This document shows positions 19,907-31,900 of a stretch of 64,000 bases of DNA, one piece after another. The stretch is taken from the NCBI RefSeq assembly GCF_030440425.1, contig NZ_CP098023.1:2283501-2347500 (forward strand), in the 5' to 3' direction. Each line of letters begins with the position of its first letter. Position 1 is the stretch's first letter. Origin of the DNA: Microbulbifer sp. MI-G. GTDB lineage: Bacteria; Pseudomonadota; Gammaproteobacteria; Pseudomonadales; Cellvibrionaceae. The translations under genes were made by a program, and so were the position numbers. Below the pieces are notes generated by a model. That model made no database searches. It was given only the letters and a program-made list of their open reading frames with translations, and was not told the DNA's origin.

Positions 19907-20979
19907 TCAGACTTCTCCAGATAAGGGGCAAAAGCGGCGCTGTACCGCTGTTCAAACCCCTTGTCAGTTTTTACCAACATAAAAACAGCCAGATTTTCGC
20001 GCTCAGCCAAAGCCATCCCCGCTTCAACACCCAGCACATTCAGAGCCGTTGCAAGGCCGTCGGCCTCGGCACAGCTATCGGCAACAACGGTCACAGATGC
20101 AAGCCTGTGCTGTAACGGGCGCCCGGTACGGGGATCTATGCTGTGTGCATAGCGCACACCCCCGCGTTCGTAGTAATTGCGGTAATCACCGCTGGTCGCT
20201 ACCCCTTTGCCACTGACACCAATAGACTGCTGAACGATTTGACCTATGGAGTCAGGCGCCTCGATGCCGATTCGCCAGATTCTACCTTTTGGATTCTTAC
20301 CCAGGGTACGCAGTTCACCGCCAATCTCGACCAGATAGTTGCGAATGCCCCGCTGTTCCAGAAGCAGCGCAATCCGATCGACCCCATACCCTTTGGCAAT
20401 GGCCGATAGGTCTATTTCCACCGGGCGCTCTCGAGTGAGGGTATCCGGCTCACGAGTCATTTTTAGAGCATCGGAACCCACGATCTGCTGCAAGCGGGCA
20501 ATGTCTGTCTCGGAGGGAATCTTCTCTGGTTCCGGCTGGGGGCCAAATCCCCATAAATTGACCAGGGGGCCAACCGTGACCTCAAAGGCGCCGTCACTGC
20601 GTCGGTAGATATCCAGAGACATCTCCACAACATCCGCAAGCGGCTTGCTCACTGGTATGGCCTGACCCACAGGGCTCCGATTGAAGCGCATCAACTCGGA
20701 ATTATCGATGTAGGTGGACATAACCTGGTTGACCTGATGCAGCTCACTGTCGATCAGTGCCTGCAATTTGGCTCGATCTGCCCCTCTGGGAATATCCACC
20801 ATGGTGATGTGATAACTGGTCCCCATTGTGGGGCCACTGAGCTGCCAGGTCTCTGATTTCCGGGTGCAGGCAGAAAGAAGAATAGCTACACAAAGTAAAA
20901 ACAGGGCCGCAAGATCGGGCCCTGTTTTAATTTTTTTCGGGGTTTTGATTGCGTTTAGCAAACCACGCGATCCGATCAA
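19903..20979 (-). CDS. apbE: FAD:protein FMN transferase (lipoprotein)
   Basis: 358 residues. It attaches FMN covalently to threonines of NqrB and NqrC on the periplasmic face. A lipoprotein signal ends in LLSAC (lipobox). The flavin site is seen as [10 protein letters not shown], the Mg/active-site motif as ARGY-like IAKGYGVD, and later [12 protein letters not shown] and TSGDYRNYY. The only usable start is TTG at 20979, overlapping the nqrF stop by 4 bases (TTGA). A perfect intrinsic terminator-like hairpin lies inside the first 30 codons, so expression is probably lower than that of nqrF. Confidence 0.93.
   Translation of the reverse strand: MIGSRGLLNAIKTPKKIKTGPDLAALFLLCVAILLSACTRKSETWQLSGPTMGTSYHITMVDIPRGADRAKLQALIDSELHQVNQVMSTYIDNSELMRFNRSPVGQAIPVSKPLADVVEMSLDIYRRSDGAFEVTVGPLVNLWGFGPQPEPEKIPSETDIARLQQIVGSDALKMTREPDTLTRERPVEIDLSAIAKGYGVDRIALLLEQRGIRNYLVEIGGELRTLGKNPKGRIWRIGIEAPDSIGQIVQQSIGVSGKGVATSGDYRNYYERGGVRYAHSIDPRTGRPLQHRLASVTVVADSCAEADGLATALNVLGVEAGMALAERENLAVFMLVKTDKGFEQRYSAAFAPYLEKSE
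20896..20929 (-). terminator. Intrinsic terminator-like hairpin inside the 5' end of apbE
   Basis: ACAGGGCC at 20901-20908 pairs with GGCCCTGT at 20918-20925 around a 9-base loop. The stem is extended by A-T pairs and flanked by runs of T on either strand (TTTTT on the minus strand just after it). It is placed 50 bases beyond the nqrF stop but within apbE codons 18-27. Confidence 0.65.
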
Positions 20980-22202
20980 CCGCCAAAATCGTCGAGGAGA
21001 ATATTTTCATCCTCAACGCCCAAGTCTTTGAGCATATTGATCACTGCCGCGTTCATCATAGGCGGTCCACACATATAGTACTCGCAGTCTTCCGGAGCCG
21101 GGTGGTCCTTCAGGTAATTTTCATAGACCACGTTGTGAATAAACCCTGTGTAACCGCTCCAGTTGTCTTCCGGCTGCGGGTCCGACAGCGCCACATGCCA
21201 CTGGAAGTTATCGAATTCGGAGGCCAGGCCGTTGTAGTCTCCTTCGTAGAACATCTCCCGCAGGGAGCGGGCACCGTACCAGAAGCTGATCTTGCGCTTG
21301 GAGTTTAGGCGCTTGAGCTGGTCGAAAATGTGCGAGCGCATGGGTGCCATACCGGCACCACCACCAATAAAAACCATCTCGTTATCGGTGTCCCTGGCGA
21401 AGAACTCGCCGAAGGGTCCGTACACCTTGATCTTGTCACCAGGCTTCAGGCTGAACACATAGGAAGACATCTGACCCGGTGGTATGCCCTCGGTGCGCGG
21501 CGGCGGGGTGGCAATACGGATGTTGAACTTTACAACCCCCTTCTCCTCCGGATAGTTGGCCATGGAGTAGGCGCGTACAACAGGTTCTGTCACCTTGGAT
21601 TCCAGTTTGAAAAAGCCGAAGTGCTCCCAGTCACCGCGGTACTGTTCTTCCACATCGAAATCGGCGAATTTCACATGGTGGGGCGGCGCCTCCAGCTGTA
21701 CGTAACCACCTGCACGGAAGTCGACATTTTCACCTTCGGGCAGGCGCAGGGTGAGTTCCTTGATAAAAGTGGCCACATTCGGGTTAGATTCCACAGTACA
21801 CTCCCACTGCTTCACACCAAACACCTCTTCGGGCACTTCGATTGTCATATCCTGTTTCACCGCCACCTGACAGGACAGGCGCTTGCCCTCTTTGGCATCG
21901 CGCGGGGTAAAGTGTGCTGCTTCAGTGGGCAGCATATCCCCCCCACCGGAGATGACTTTGCACACACACTGCGCACAGCTGCCGCCACCGCCACAGGCAG
22001 AGGCCAAAAACAGGTTGTTGGCCGCCAGGGTTTGCAGCAGTTTACCACCCGCAGGCACGGTCAGGTTCTTTTCGCCGTTGACCAGAATATTGACGTTGCC
22101 GGTGTTTACCAGGCGCGAGCGAGCTACAAGGATCACCGCTACCAGTACCAGAACGATAACGGTAAACATCGCCACGCCGAGGATAATTTCAATACTGTTC
22201 AT
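20976..22202 (-). CDS. nqrF: Na+-translocating NADH:quinone reductase subunit F
   Basis: 408 residues. It is the NADH-oxidising entry subunit. After one N-terminal membrane helix (residues 5-27) comes a [2Fe-2S] ferredoxin domain with cysteines 70, 76, 79 and 111. The FAD domain has [11 protein letters not shown] and the NADH domain has [12 protein letters not shown]. It ends in DDFGG, as the family does. Gap of 18 bases to nqrE. Electrons pass from NADH to FAD, 2Fe-2S, then the NqrD/E iron, NqrC and NqrB. Confidence 0.97.
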   Translation of the reverse strand: MNSIEIILGVAMFTVIVLVLVAVILVARSRLVNTGNVNILVNGEKNLTVPAGGKLLQTLAANNLFLASACGGGGSCAQCVCKVISGGGDMLPTEAAHFTPRDAKEGKRLSCQVAVKQDMTIEVPEEVFGVKQWECTVESNPNVATFIKELTLRLPEGENVDFRAGGYVQLEAPPHHVKFADFDVEEQYRGDWEHFGFFKLESKVTEPVVRAYSMANYPEEKGVVKFNIRIATPPPRTEGIPPGQMSSYVFSLKPGDKIKVYGPFGEFFARDTDNEMVFIGGGAGMAPMRSHIFDQLKRLNSKRKISFWYGARSLREMFYEGDYNGLASEFDNFQWHVALSDPQPEDNWSGYTGFIHNVVYENYLKDHPAPEDCEYYMCGPPMMNAAVINMLKDLGVEDENILLDDFGG

Positions 22203-22220
22203 ATGATTGCTTCACCCCGC

Positions 22221-22829
22221 TCAGATGTCGATGCCGCCGAAGGACATAAAGCCCAGGGACATCAAACCAACCGTTACGAAGGTGATGCCCAGGCCCTTCA
22301 GGCCATCCGGTACGTCGCTATACTTCAACTTTTCGCGAATGCCCGCCAGCGCGGTAATCGCCAGGGCCCAGCCGAGGCCGGCGCCAAAGCCATAGGCAAC
22401 ACTCTCCCCAAACGCATACTCGCGCTCCACCATGAACAGGGAAGCCCCAAGGATGGCACAGTTCACGGTAATCAGCGGCAGAAAGACACCCAAGGCGTTG
22501 TACAGTGCCGGTACATACTTATCCAGAAACATTTCCAGAATCTGTACCAGCGCTGCGATCACACCGATATAAGACAACAAGCCAAGGAAGCTCAGATCCA
22601 CATCCGGATAACCGGCCCAGGCCAGCGCACCGTCTTTCAACAGGTAGGTGTAGATCAGGTTATTCACAGGTACTGTCAGGGTCAGTACCACGATCACCGC
22701 CACCCCCAATCCAATCGCGGCTTCAATCTTCTTCGATACAGCCAGGAAGGTACACATGCCGAGAAAAAAAGCCAGCGCCATATTTTCAACAAAAACGGCG
22801 CGGATAATCAAAGAGATATAATGTTCCAC
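22221..22829 (-). CDS. nqrE: Na+-NQR subunit E
   Basis: 202 residues, six membrane helices. Starts [24 protein letters not shown], typical of NqrE, and contains the cysteine in ITVNCAIL that helps hold the intramembrane iron centre together with NqrD. Three bases separate it from nqrD. Confidence 0.96.
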   Translation of the reverse strand: MEHYISLIIRAVFVENMALAFFLGMCTFLAVSKKIEAAIGLGVAVIVVLTLTVPVNNLIYTYLLKDGALAWAGYPDVDLSFLGLLSYIGVIAALVQILEMFLDKYVPALYNALGVFLPLITVNCAILGASLFMVEREYAFGESVAYGFGAGLGWALAITALAGIREKLKYSDVPDGLKGLGITFVTVGLMSLGFMSFGGIDI

Positions 22830-22832
22830 GAA

Positions 22833-23489
22833 TTAAACCTCCTGCGCCTGGGTATTGGGCGCAATCCTGAATTCGTCCTGCTCCACCTGAGCGGGCTTCC
22901 AGGCGCGAATCGCCCAGATAAACAGACCGATCAGGAAAAACGCACTAGGTGGCAACAGCAGCAGACCGTTGGGGACATACCAGCCACCGTTGCTGACGGT
23001 GTACAGGATATCCACACCAAACAGTTTGCCTGCACCAAAGAGTTCGCGAATAAAGGCCAGACCAATGAGAATCACGCTGTAGCCCAAGCCATTGCCAAGG
23101 CCGTCAAAGAAGCTGGGCAGTGGCGGGTTTTTCATAGCGAAGGCTTCTGCGCGCCCCATCACAATACAGTTGGTAATAATCAGGCCAACAAACACCGACA
23201 ATTGTTTGGAGATGTCATACGCCAGCGCCTTGATCACCTGATCAACCAGAATGACCAGAGACGCGATCACTGTCATCTGCACGATAATGCGGATACTGTT
23301 GGGAATCTGGTTGCGGATCAGGGAGACCGCAACGTTGGAACAGGCCACAACCGAGGTAAGCGCGATACACATGACCAGGGTGACCTGCAGCGAACTGGTT
23401 ACGGCCAGTGCAGAACAGATACCCAGGATCTGCAACGCGATCGGGTTGTTGTTAAAAATGGGCTCGAGCAGAGTGTCTTTGACTTTCAT
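22833..23489 (-). CDS. nqrD: Na+-NQR subunit D
   Basis: 218 residues, six membrane helices, homologous to NqrE in opposite membrane topology. The motifs [20 protein letters not shown] at the start and [17 protein letters not shown] carry the conserved cysteines of the iron site. Two bases from nqrC. Confidence 0.96.
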   Translation of the reverse strand: MKVKDTLLEPIFNNNPIALQILGICSALAVTSSLQVTLVMCIALTSVVACSNVAVSLIRNQIPNSIRIIVQMTVIASLVILVDQVIKALAYDISKQLSVFVGLIITNCIVMGRAEAFAMKNPPLPSFFDGLGNGLGYSVILIGLAFIRELFGAGKLFGVDILYTVSNGGWYVPNGLLLLPPSAFFLIGLFIWAIRAWKPAQVEQDEFRIAPNTQAQEV

Positions 23490-23491
23490 GC

Positions 23492-24274
23492 TTATGCCTC
23501 CCCTGCTTTCAGATTTTTCAGGAAGGGACCGAATCCCTGATTCCCCAGCCAGAAATTCACCAGGTTATCCACGCCCCTGCTGGTGAGCGTTGCACCGGAC
23601 AAGCCGTCCACTTCGTGCACCGCATCAGGGCTATTGGGGTTCACCTGCCCTTTGATCACCTGGATGTCGACATTGCCCTGGCTATCGAAGACTTTCTTGC
23701 CAACCCACAGAGCCTTCCAGTTGGGATTATCCACTTCGCCACCGAGCCCGGGGGTCTCCTTATGCTCGTAGAAGCCCAGGCCCGCTACGGTATCCAGATC
23801 ACTCTGCAAAGCGAGAAAGCCGTACAGAGTACCCCACAGGCCGTAACCGCGCACGGGCAGGATGACCTTATCGAGCCTGCCAGCTTTCTCTACCAGGTAA
23901 ACCTCCTTGATATTTTCCCGGCGGATGATCTTAGCGGTATCCTCGTCTGCCGGCAGCCGCTCGCTCGCAGAGGCGACCTTGGCCGCAGCGCGACCACTGC
24001 CCCCAGCTGGCGCCTGGTCGGTAAACTTGCCGGTATCCAAGTCGACATACCTGACCTGCACATCGGCAAAAGCCTTCTCGACCTCTGCCCTGCTTGCGTG
24101 TGAATCCTTCAGCAGTCCTCCGGCAAGCAGGACGTTGCGCCTCATATCCAGTTCAGCATTGGCCTGCTGGGCGGGTTTGAGCAAAACAGCGGCGGTGGAA
24201 ACCACCACGGAGCACACCAGGCACATTACCAGGGCGACAATCAGCGTCCCCTTTACGGAATCTTTATTAGCCAC
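23492..24274 (-). CDS. nqrC: Na+-NQR subunit C
   Basis: About 260 residues. One N-terminal helix ([23 protein letters not shown] split: it follows ANKDSVKG) and a periplasmic FMN domain. The FMN attachment motif S-G-A-T-L-T lies 35 residues before the end, and ApbE modifies its threonine. I start at the GTG at 24274, because GGAGG precedes it by seven bases and the protein then begins like other NqrC. The frame upstream to 24319 would add 15 unrelated residues. The start overlaps the end of nqrB by 8 bases. Confidence 0.95.
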   Translation of the reverse strand: MANKDSVKGTLIVALVMCLVCSVVVSTAAVLLKPAQQANAELDMRRNVLLAGGLLKDSHASRAEVEKAFADVQVRYVDLDTGKFTDQAPAGGSGRAAAKVASASERLPADEDTAKIIRRENIKEVYLVEKAGRLDKVILPVRGYGLWGTLYGFLALQSDLDTVAGLGFYEHKETPGLGGEVDNPNWKALWVGKKVFDSQGNVDIQVIKGQVNPNSPDAVHEVDGLSGATLTSRGVDNLVNFWLGNQGFGPFLKNLKAGEA

Positions 24275-25484
24275 GCGCCAACCTCCGTTTGATATTGGAC
24301 TGCACCACAAAGTGGTCAAACAGCGGAGCGAACAGGTTGGCGAACAGGATCGCCAGCATCATGCCTTCCGGAAAGGCAGGGTTTACAACCCGTATCAGCA
24401 CCACCATCACCCCGATCAGGATGCCGTACCACCAGCGGCCAATATCGGTCATGGCAGCGGACACCGGGTCGGTAGTCATAAAGATCAGGCCGAAGGCAAA
24501 GCCGCCCACGACCAGGTGCCAGTACCAGGGCACCTGGAACATCGGGTTGGATTCTGAACCGACGAGGTTGAACAGAAAGGCGGTGGCCATCATGCCCAGT
24601 AGGGTACCGGCCACAATGCGCCAGCTGGCAATCTTCATGCCGATCAGGATCACACCGGCAACTAGTATGGCCAGGGTGGAAGTCTCACCGATGGAGCCGT
24701 GCATCTTGCCGAAGAAGGCATCGAACCAGGTCAGCTGGCCAGCGGCCGCATTGACCATATGGTTCTGGATGCCTTCACTGGCCATCACCGACAATGCGGT
24801 CGCACCGGTATAACCGTCTACGGCAGTCCAGACAGCATCACCAGACATGGCCGCGGGGTAGGCAAAAAACACAAATGCGCGGCCGGTTAGGGCCGGATTG
24901 AGGAAGTTCTTGCCAGTACCACCAAAGACTTCCTTGCCGATGACCACACCAAAACTGATACCCATAGCCACCATCCACAGGGGCAGATCCGGCGGGCAGG
25001 TGAGGGCGAACAGAATGGAAGTTACGAAAAAACCTTCGTTCACTTCATGGCCGCGCACTGCGGCAAACAGCACCTCCCAAATGCCGCCCACAACAAAAGT
25101 GACCGCATAGATAGGCAGGAAATACATGGCACCGTAGACAAAGTTGTCCCACAGGCTCGCCGGGTTATAAGCGGTCAGAGCACCAATAATCCCTTGGCGC
25201 CAACCAGACAGCTCTGGATTGGTCATGCCTGCGAGAATGGTATTGGCCTGGAAACCGATATTCCACATGCCGTAGAAGGCCGGGATCATGGCACAGGCCC
25301 ACACGGTGATCATGATGCGTTTCAGGTCGATACCGTCGCGCACATGGGAAGTTGTATGGGTTGTTGAGGACGGCTGGAACAAGCCGGTATCAATCGCCTC
25401 ATAGAGGACATAGAGCTTCTCGAACCGACCGCCTTTGTGGAACTGCGGCTCGATAGCGTCAAGGAATTTACGCAACATACTCAA
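24267..25484 (-). CDS. nqrB: Na+-NQR subunit B
   Basis: 405 residues, about ten membrane helices. It carries riboflavin and a covalent FMN and forms the Na+ channel. The FMN site is G-Y-T-G-A-T-A-L-S with the modified threonine at 229. [15 protein letters not shown] (196-210) is the family's conserved helix. Overlaps nqrA by 4 bases. Start [13 protein letters not shown] fits the family. Confidence 0.97.
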   Translation of the reverse strand: MSMLRKFLDAIEPQFHKGGRFEKLYVLYEAIDTGLFQPSSTTHTTSHVRDGIDLKRIMITVWACAMIPAFYGMWNIGFQANTILAGMTNPELSGWRQGIIGALTAYNPASLWDNFVYGAMYFLPIYAVTFVVGGIWEVLFAAVRGHEVNEGFFVTSILFALTCPPDLPLWMVAMGISFGVVIGKEVFGGTGKNFLNPALTGRAFVFFAYPAAMSGDAVWTAVDGYTGATALSVMASEGIQNHMVNAAAGQLTWFDAFFGKMHGSIGETSTLAILVAGVILIGMKIASWRIVAGTLLGMMATAFLFNLVGSESNPMFQVPWYWHLVVGGFAFGLIFMTTDPVSAAMTDIGRWWYGILIGVMVVLIRVVNPAFPEGMMLAILFANLFAPLFDHFVVQSNIKRRLARG

Positions 25485-26821
25485 CCCTCCTTCTCAATAC
25501 GAGTCAGGTTGTCCCGCAAAATGGGGCCGTATTCATACTTACCTGGACACACGAAGGTACACAGCGCCAGATCCTCTTCATCCAGCTCCAGCGCACCCAG
25601 CTTCTGGGCCATCGCCGTATCACCTACGATCAGTGTGCGCAGCAGTTGGGTCGGCAAAACATCCAGCGGCATGACTTTTTCATAGGTACCGATCGGAACC
25701 ATAGCGCGCTCGGAGCCGTTGGTACTGGTAGTAAAATTGAACAGTTTGTGCCTGAACAGGCGTGACAGGTAGATTGGGAATACCGAAAAGCGCTTGTTGC
25801 CAGCACGCAGGTAGTGCAGGAACGGGCGCTCATGACCCTCCTCAAGAATCGAAACCTGGTTGTGATAACGGCCCAGGTAGGCCAAGGGCCCTGACGCAGT
25901 GCGGCCACCAAACACAGATCCGGAGATAACGCGGTCGTCAGTGCCTTTCAGTTCACCGGCAGTCAGCTCTGCCAGGCTGGCTCCGATACGGGTGCGCAGC
26001 AGGCGCGGTTGTCTGGCCTGGGGACCCGCCAGGGAAATCACACGGTCTGTGCACAGTTGACCAGTGGCAAAGAGTTTACCCACGGCGATCACATCCTGGT
26101 AATTGATGGTGAACACGCTGCGGTTGGCCGATACCGGACACAGGTAGTGGATATGGGTACCGGAAAGACCGGCCGGATGAGGGCCGGCAAACACTGCCCG
26201 GCGGATCGTCTGCGTATCCGCTACCGGGATATCCCCATCGGGGGCACTACAGACGTAGGTGATGTCCGCCAGCTTGGACAGCACCTCCACACCCTGGGAA
26301 AAAGCAGTGCGGTTCTCGGCAATCACCACTTGCGGATTAGCAGCCAGAGGATGGGTATCCATCGCATTGATAAATACTGCAACCGGCTCGGCATCCAGGG
26401 CGGGGACGCGGCTGAACGGGCGGGTGCGCAACGCGGTCCACAGGCCGGACGCAACCAGATTCTCCACGACCTGCGCACGCGCCAGGCCGGACAGCTTGTC
26501 TGCCCGGTAACTTTGGAACTGTTCCGCTGCATCGCCCTCTATCTCAATCACGACAGACTGCAGTACGCGGCGGGCACCGCGATTGATAGCAACAATACGA
26601 CCCGCAGCAGGCGCTGTGTAACATACGCCCTCGGTTTTTTTGTCACTAAACAATAGCTGGCCAAGTTTGACGCGATCCCCTTCAGCCACTGCCATGGTCG
26701 GCTTCATCCCGTGGTAATCGGGGCCGAGCACAGCAACGGTCTTGAGCGCAGGTCCATCGTGGATGACCTGCTCGGGCGCGCCGGATATGGGTAAGTCCAA
26801 TCCCCGACGGATCTTTCTCAT
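25481..26821 (-). CDS. nqrA: Na+-NQR subunit A
   Basis: 446 residues, a soluble subunit on the cytoplasmic side involved in ubiquinone binding. The start [18 protein letters not shown] is the standard NqrA N-terminus. [15 protein letters not shown] and [11 protein letters not shown] are family landmarks. First gene of nqrABCDEF. Its promoter must lie in 26822-27050. Confidence 0.97.
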   Translation of the reverse strand: MRKIRRGLDLPISGAPEQVIHDGPALKTVAVLGPDYHGMKPTMAVAEGDRVKLGQLLFSDKKTEGVCYTAPAAGRIVAINRGARRVLQSVVIEIEGDAAEQFQSYRADKLSGLARAQVVENLVASGLWTALRTRPFSRVPALDAEPVAVFINAMDTHPLAANPQVVIAENRTAFSQGVEVLSKLADITYVCSAPDGDIPVADTQTIRRAVFAGPHPAGLSGTHIHYLCPVSANRSVFTINYQDVIAVGKLFATGQLCTDRVISLAGPQARQPRLLRTRIGASLAELTAGELKGTDDRVISGSVFGGRTASGPLAYLGRYHNQVSILEEGHERPFLHYLRAGNKRFSVFPIYLSRLFRHKLFNFTTSTNGSERAMVPIGTYEKVMPLDVLPTQLLRTLIVGDTAMAQKLGALELDEEDLALCTFVCPGKYEYGPILRDNLTRIEKEG

Positions 26822-27199
26822 ACGCCTATGCCTAAGTTTCTAGTTTGAAAAAGTGCAATACAACTGCCAATCCAGATTCGTTCTGTGCTTCAGCCAAACT
26901 CGGACCGGTAAGTCATATTGTGGAATTCCGCGCTGCGGGGGCTTACACCGTTTCACCCGTAGACCGGGGGGAAGGAAGCTAACTCTGGTTTGCGCACGCT
27001 AACTTCGGCGCACAGTCGCCCCGCAAAATCGCGCGCATTATAAAGTTGGGACAGGGGCTTTACCAGTCTGGAAGTCCCCAAAGTGGCATCGGAATGGAAA
27101 ATTTTTTACTGGAAAAACAGGGGTTTGTAGCGTTTTGCCAGAAGCCCTTGTGACCCGCCAGGCATTTCGCAGGCCCACAAGGGACAGGCGGGCAGTGGC
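26822..27199. other. nqr promoter region and gap 3' region
   Basis: No gene. The part next to nqrA is AT-rich and should carry the nqr promoter. At 27145-27183 a long imperfect stem (CCCTTGTG pairing with CACAAGGG, with an inner GC-rich stem) sits just after the gap stop on the minus strand. It lacks a T-run, so it may be a 3' stabilising hairpin rather than an intrinsic terminator. Confidence 0.4.
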
Positions 27200-28657
27200 T
27201 TAATCCCGCTTGGGAAACAACTTGTACCGAACACCCGCCATATCTTCCAGGCAGCGCACCACCTGACAACTGTAGCCAAACTCGTTGTCATACCAGCAGT
27301 AAAGCACTGCGTTCTTGCCGTCCACGATAGTCGCATTGGAGTCGAATACGCAGGCGCGGCGGGAGCCTACAAAGTCACTGGACACCACTTCCGGGGAGTT
27401 GGTGTAATCGATCTGCTGGCGCAGCGGCGAGTGCAGAGCCACTTCGCGCATATATTCATTGAGCTGTTCCTTGCTGGTCTCCTGGCCCAGGTTCAGGTTG
27501 AGAATCGCCATGGAAACATTCGGGGTTGGAACGCGAATCGCATTGCCGGTGAGCCTGCCCTTCAGCTCGGGTAACGCCTTGGCTACCGCTTTGGCCGCAC
27601 CGGTCTCGGTCAGCACCATATTCAATGCTGCAGCGCGCCCGCGGCGCTCGCCCTTGTGGTAATTGTCGATCAGGTTCTGATCGTTGGTGTAGGCGTGAAC
27701 GGTTTCCACATGGCCGTGCTCTACCCCGTATCCATCCATGATTGCTTTCAATACCGGCACTATGGCATTGGTGGTGCAGGAAGCTGCAGAGAGCACCTTG
27801 TCTTCCGGCTTGATATCAGTGTTATTGATGCCGTAAACGATATTCTTGATCTCACCTTTCCCCGGTGCAGTAAGGATAACCTTGGAAACACCGGGACACG
27901 CCAGATGCTGGCTCAGGCCCTCTTCATCGCGCCACGCGCCGGTACTGTCCACCACAATGGCGTCGTGGATACCGTAGTCGGTGTAATTCACCTCCTGCGG
28001 AGCGCTGGCATAGACAATTTTGATCTCATTGCCATTGCAGATCAGGGAACTGGTCTCCTCATCCACACGAATAGTGCCCTGGAAAGCGCCGTGCACCGAG
28101 TCGCGGCGCAGCAGAGAAGCGCGCTTGACCAGGTCGTTCGGAGCCTTGCCCTTGCGCAGCACAATAGCGCGCAGGCGCAGCACATCACCACTGCCGGCCT
28201 TGTCAATCAATAGGCGTGCCACCAAACGGCCAATACGGCCAAAACCGTAGATCACCACGTCCTTGGGCTCAGGCAGCGGTTTGCCGGCACCCGCCGCATC
28301 CGCCAGCTCTTCACGCACAAACTGATCCACAGGCAAACCGCGATCATCCCGCATAAACTTATTAGTCAGGGTACCCAGGTCGATATGCACGGGGCCCAGA
28401 TCCAACTTGCCGATAGCCTCCAGCACCGGAAAGGTTTCAAATTCAGAGAGTTCATTCTCCTCTACCTGGCGTACGAACCGGTGTGCTTTCATAATACTCA
28501 GCACGGAGCGGTTGACCAGGTTGCGGCCGTACATATAAATACCGACATTGCGCTCGCGGTTGAGTTTTCCGATCATCGGGATCATGGATTCCGCCAGCGC
28601 TTCGCGCTGCTTCCAGTCCTTGAAAAAGTCCGCGGGCTTCGGTCGCTTCTGAATCAC
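27200..28657 (-). CDS. gap: Glyceraldehyde-3-phosphate dehydrogenase, long form
   Basis: Glycolytic/gluconeogenic NAD(P) enzyme, about 485 residues, of the long type with an extra N-terminal domain of about 125 residues. That domain includes IYMYGRNLVNRSV and the LGTLTNKF stretch. The Rossmann fold is VIYGFGRIGRLVARLL, the catalytic cysteine is in SAASCTTNAIVP, and the C-terminal WYDNEFGYSCQV is standard. I favour GTG at 28657 because AGAGG lies nine bases upstream. ATGs at 28675 and 28735 are in frame but have poorer or no ribosome sites. Divergent from mfd; I recall the same gap-mfd order in Pseudomonas. Confidence 0.93.
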   Translation of the reverse strand: MIQKRPKPADFFKDWKQREALAESMIPMIGKLNRERNVGIYMYGRNLVNRSVLSIMKAHRFVRQVEENELSEFETFPVLEAIGKLDLGPVHIDLGTLTNKFMRDDRGLPVDQFVREELADAAGAGKPLPEPKDVVIYGFGRIGRLVARLLIDKAGSGDVLRLRAIVLRKGKAPNDLVKRASLLRRDSVHGAFQGTIRVDEETSSLICNGNEIKIVYASAPQEVNYTDYGIHDAIVVDSTGAWRDEEGLSQHLACPGVSKVILTAPGKGEIKNIVYGINNTDIKPEDKVLSAASCTTNAIVPVLKAIMDGYGVEHGHVETVHAYTNDQNLIDNYHKGERRGRAAALNMVLTETGAAKAVAKALPELKGRLTGNAIRVPTPNVSMAILNLNLGQETSKEQLNEYMREVALHSPLRQQIDYTNSPEVVSSDFVGSRRACVFDSNATIVDGKNAVLYCWYDNEFGYSCQVVRCLEDMAGVRYKLFPKRD

Positions 28658-28952
28658 TGTCAGATACCTCTGCATTGTGTTGGGTAGGCAGGAAACCACG
28701 ACCCGGAAACTGCCCCGGGCCGCATGGCTGCGCATTATCGATATTCACCTGTGAGAGCGCAACCGAGTGTAAAAAACCCCAAAAACTGTAGTAAAACTAC
28801 CTTGCGGCTCCCCCCCTGCCGGTGTGCTGCACAGTCGCCCGATAGTGCGCTCATTGCACCGGCCCGATAAACCCTCTGCAGCACTGACCATTCGCAGCTA
28901 CAATAGCCGCCCCCTGTACCACAGCAAACGAAAGCGCGGATATAAACGAAAG

Positions 28953-31900
28953 ATGATCGATTCACAGCCCCTGACACCCCCCGGGTTTCGCAATGCCCAC
29001 GACCGACAGTTTTGGGGGCAACTGCACGGCGCAGCGGCTGCACTCGCCCTGCTAAGCGCAGCCCGCAAAAGCAAAACCCCAACACTGCTGATCACCCGCG
29101 ACAGTCTGGAGGCGCACCGTTTAGAGGGGCAACTGAAATTTTTTAACAAAGCCCGGAGAGATGGCAGCGCGAAAAATGTTGTTGAGATCTTCCATTTTCC
29201 AGACTGGGAAATCCTTCCCTACGACACTTTCTCGCCCCACCAGGACATTATCTCTGATCGCCTCGCCACCCTCTACCGGATGCCGCAGATGGGCAGTGGC
29301 ATCGTAATCGTGCCGGTCAGTACCCTGTTGCACCGCCTGCCCCCGCGCGATTACGTGGCCGCCAATGTGCTGGTACTGCGCGAGGGGCAGCCGTTTGCTA
29401 TCGATACCCAGCGGCGCCTGCTGGAGCAGGCCGGCTACCACCGTGTGGACACCGTCTACGAGCACGGCGAATTCGCCGTACGCGGCTCGCTGATGGATAT
29501 ATTTCCCATGGGCAGTGTCCTTCCCTATCGCATCGATCTGTTCGACGATGAAATTGAATCCCTGCGCACCTTCGACCCCGAAACCCAGCGCACCGTGGAT
29601 CGTGTGAGCACCGTTCACCTGCTGCCGGCACGGGAATTCCCCATGCACAAAGCTGCCCTGTCCGGTTTCCTGCAGAACTGGCACACGCAGTTCCAAGTCG
29701 ACCCAAGCCTGGTACCCATCTATCAGGATATCAGCGCCGGTATTGCCCCCGCCGGTGTCGAGTACTACCTGCCCCTGTTTTTTGATAACAACTGCGCAAG
29801 CCTGTTTGACTACCTGCCCGAAAACAGCCAGGCGTTTGTACAGGGAGATGTCCAAGCCCCGATGGAGAGTTTCTGGCACGAGGTCAGCAACCGCTATGAA
29901 AGCCGTCGCGGTGACCTGACCCGCCCAATACTACACCCCCGCCAAATCCTCCTCGATATCGACGAATTCAATGGCGCCCTCAAGTCCATGCCCAGAGTTA
30001 TCTTTTCGACCGCAACACTGCCGGAAAATCAGGGCAACTACAATTTTGCCGCCCAGGTGCCGCCTACCCTGCCGGTGGACGGCAAAGCCGAGCAACCGAT
30101 GGCAGCCCTGGAAAGCTACCTGATGACGTATTCCGGGCGGGTGCTCTTTTGTGCCGAAAGCGGTGGGCGTCGCGAGGCGTTATTGGAATTGCTTAACGGG
30201 ATACGCCTGACCCCCCCCACTTTTACGAGTTGGGAGGAGTTTATTCACAGCGATACGCCCATTGGTATCACCGTAGCCCCTCTGGATCAGGGGCTGTTGC
30301 TTACCAAACCCGCCATCAACTTGATCGCGGAACCACAGCTGTTTGGCGCGCGGGTACTGCAGCAACGCCGCCGCAGTAAGGCCAAGGAGGATGCGGACAA
30401 CGCGGTGAAGAATCTGGCGGAGCTGCGCATTGGTGCCCCGGTAGTGCATATCGACCACGGCGTGGGCCGCTACCGCGGCCTGCAACATCTGGACATTGGT
30501 GGCCAGCCGGCGGAGTTCCTGACTCTGGAATATGCCGACAAGGCCAAACTCTACGTCCCCGTGGCCAGCCTGCATCTGATCAGCCGCTACTCCGGTGCCG
30601 ACGAGGCGCTGGCGCCCCTGCACAAAATGGGCAGCGAACAGTGGCAGAAGGCCAAGCGCAAAGCCGCCGAGAAAGTGCGCGATGCCGCCGCCGAGCTGCT
30701 GGACATCTATGCCCGCCGCGAGGCCCGTGTAGGCCATGCATTTGCCGACCCAAAGCTGGCCTACCGGGAGTTCGCCGCTGCCTTCCCATTTGAGGAGACT
30801 CCGGACCAGCAGCAGGCCATTGAAGCCGTGGTGGGCGATATGCTGTCGAAAAAGCCCATGGACCGCCTGGTGTGCGGTGATGTGGGCTTCGGCAAGACCG
30901 AGGTGGCCATGCGCGCGGCCTTTGTCGCCGCCCACGCTGGCAAACAGGTGGCCATGCTGGTGCCCACCACCCTGCTGGCCCAGCAACACTTTCAGTCTTT
31001 CCAGGACCGCTTTGCCGACTGGCCCATCACTATCGAGGTGATCTCACGCTTCCGTTCCGGCAAAGAGGTGGAGCGCGTGAAGGAAAAAGTGGCGGGCGGC
31101 AAGGTGGACATTCTGGTGGGCACCCACAAATTGCTGCAAAGCGGCCTGGATTTTCACAATCTGGGGCTGCTGATTATTGACGAGGAGCACCGCTTCGGGG
31201 TGCGCCAGAAGGAACGCCTCAAAAGCCTGCGCGCCGAGGTGGATATCCTCAACCTCACCGCCACCCCCATCCCGCGCAGCCTGAATATGGCCATGACCGG
31301 TATTCGCGACCTCTCCGTGATCGCTACACCTCCGGCCCGGCGCCTGTCTGTGAAAACCTTCGTGCGCGAGCGGGACAATGCCCTGATAAAAGAGGCCATA
31401 CTGCGGGAAATCCTGCGCGGTGGACAGGTGTACTTCCTGCATAACGCAGTGAAGAGTATTGAGCGGATTGCACGGGAACTGCAGCAACTGGTGCCCGAGG
31501 CCCGTATCGGTATCGGCCACGGCCAGATGCGCGAGCGCGAACTGGAGCAGGTCATGAGTGACTTCTATCACAAGCGCTTCAATCTGCTGGTGTGCACCAC
31601 CATTATCGAAACCGGCATTGATGTGCCCACAGCCAATACCATCCTGATCGAGCGCGCTGACAAGTTCGGTCTGGCCCAGCTGCACCAATTGCGCGGCCGC
31701 GTGGGGCGCTCCCACCACCAGGCCTATGCTTACCTCCTTACACCGAATAAACGCGCCATGACCGGTGATGCCGTCATGCGCCTAGAGGCCATCAGCGAGG
31801 CCCAGGACCTCGGGGCAGGTTTCACCCTGGCCACCCACGACCTGGAAATCCGTGGTGCCGGCGAGCTGCTGGGGGAAGAACAGAGCGGGCAGATCCAGAG

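Noticed and set aside
21330..23540. A 736-codon open frame opposite the nqr genes
   Set aside because: It is the antisense shadow of nqrF-nqrD in GC-rich coding DNA; composition (His/Gln-rich) is not protein-like and nqr genes are certain.
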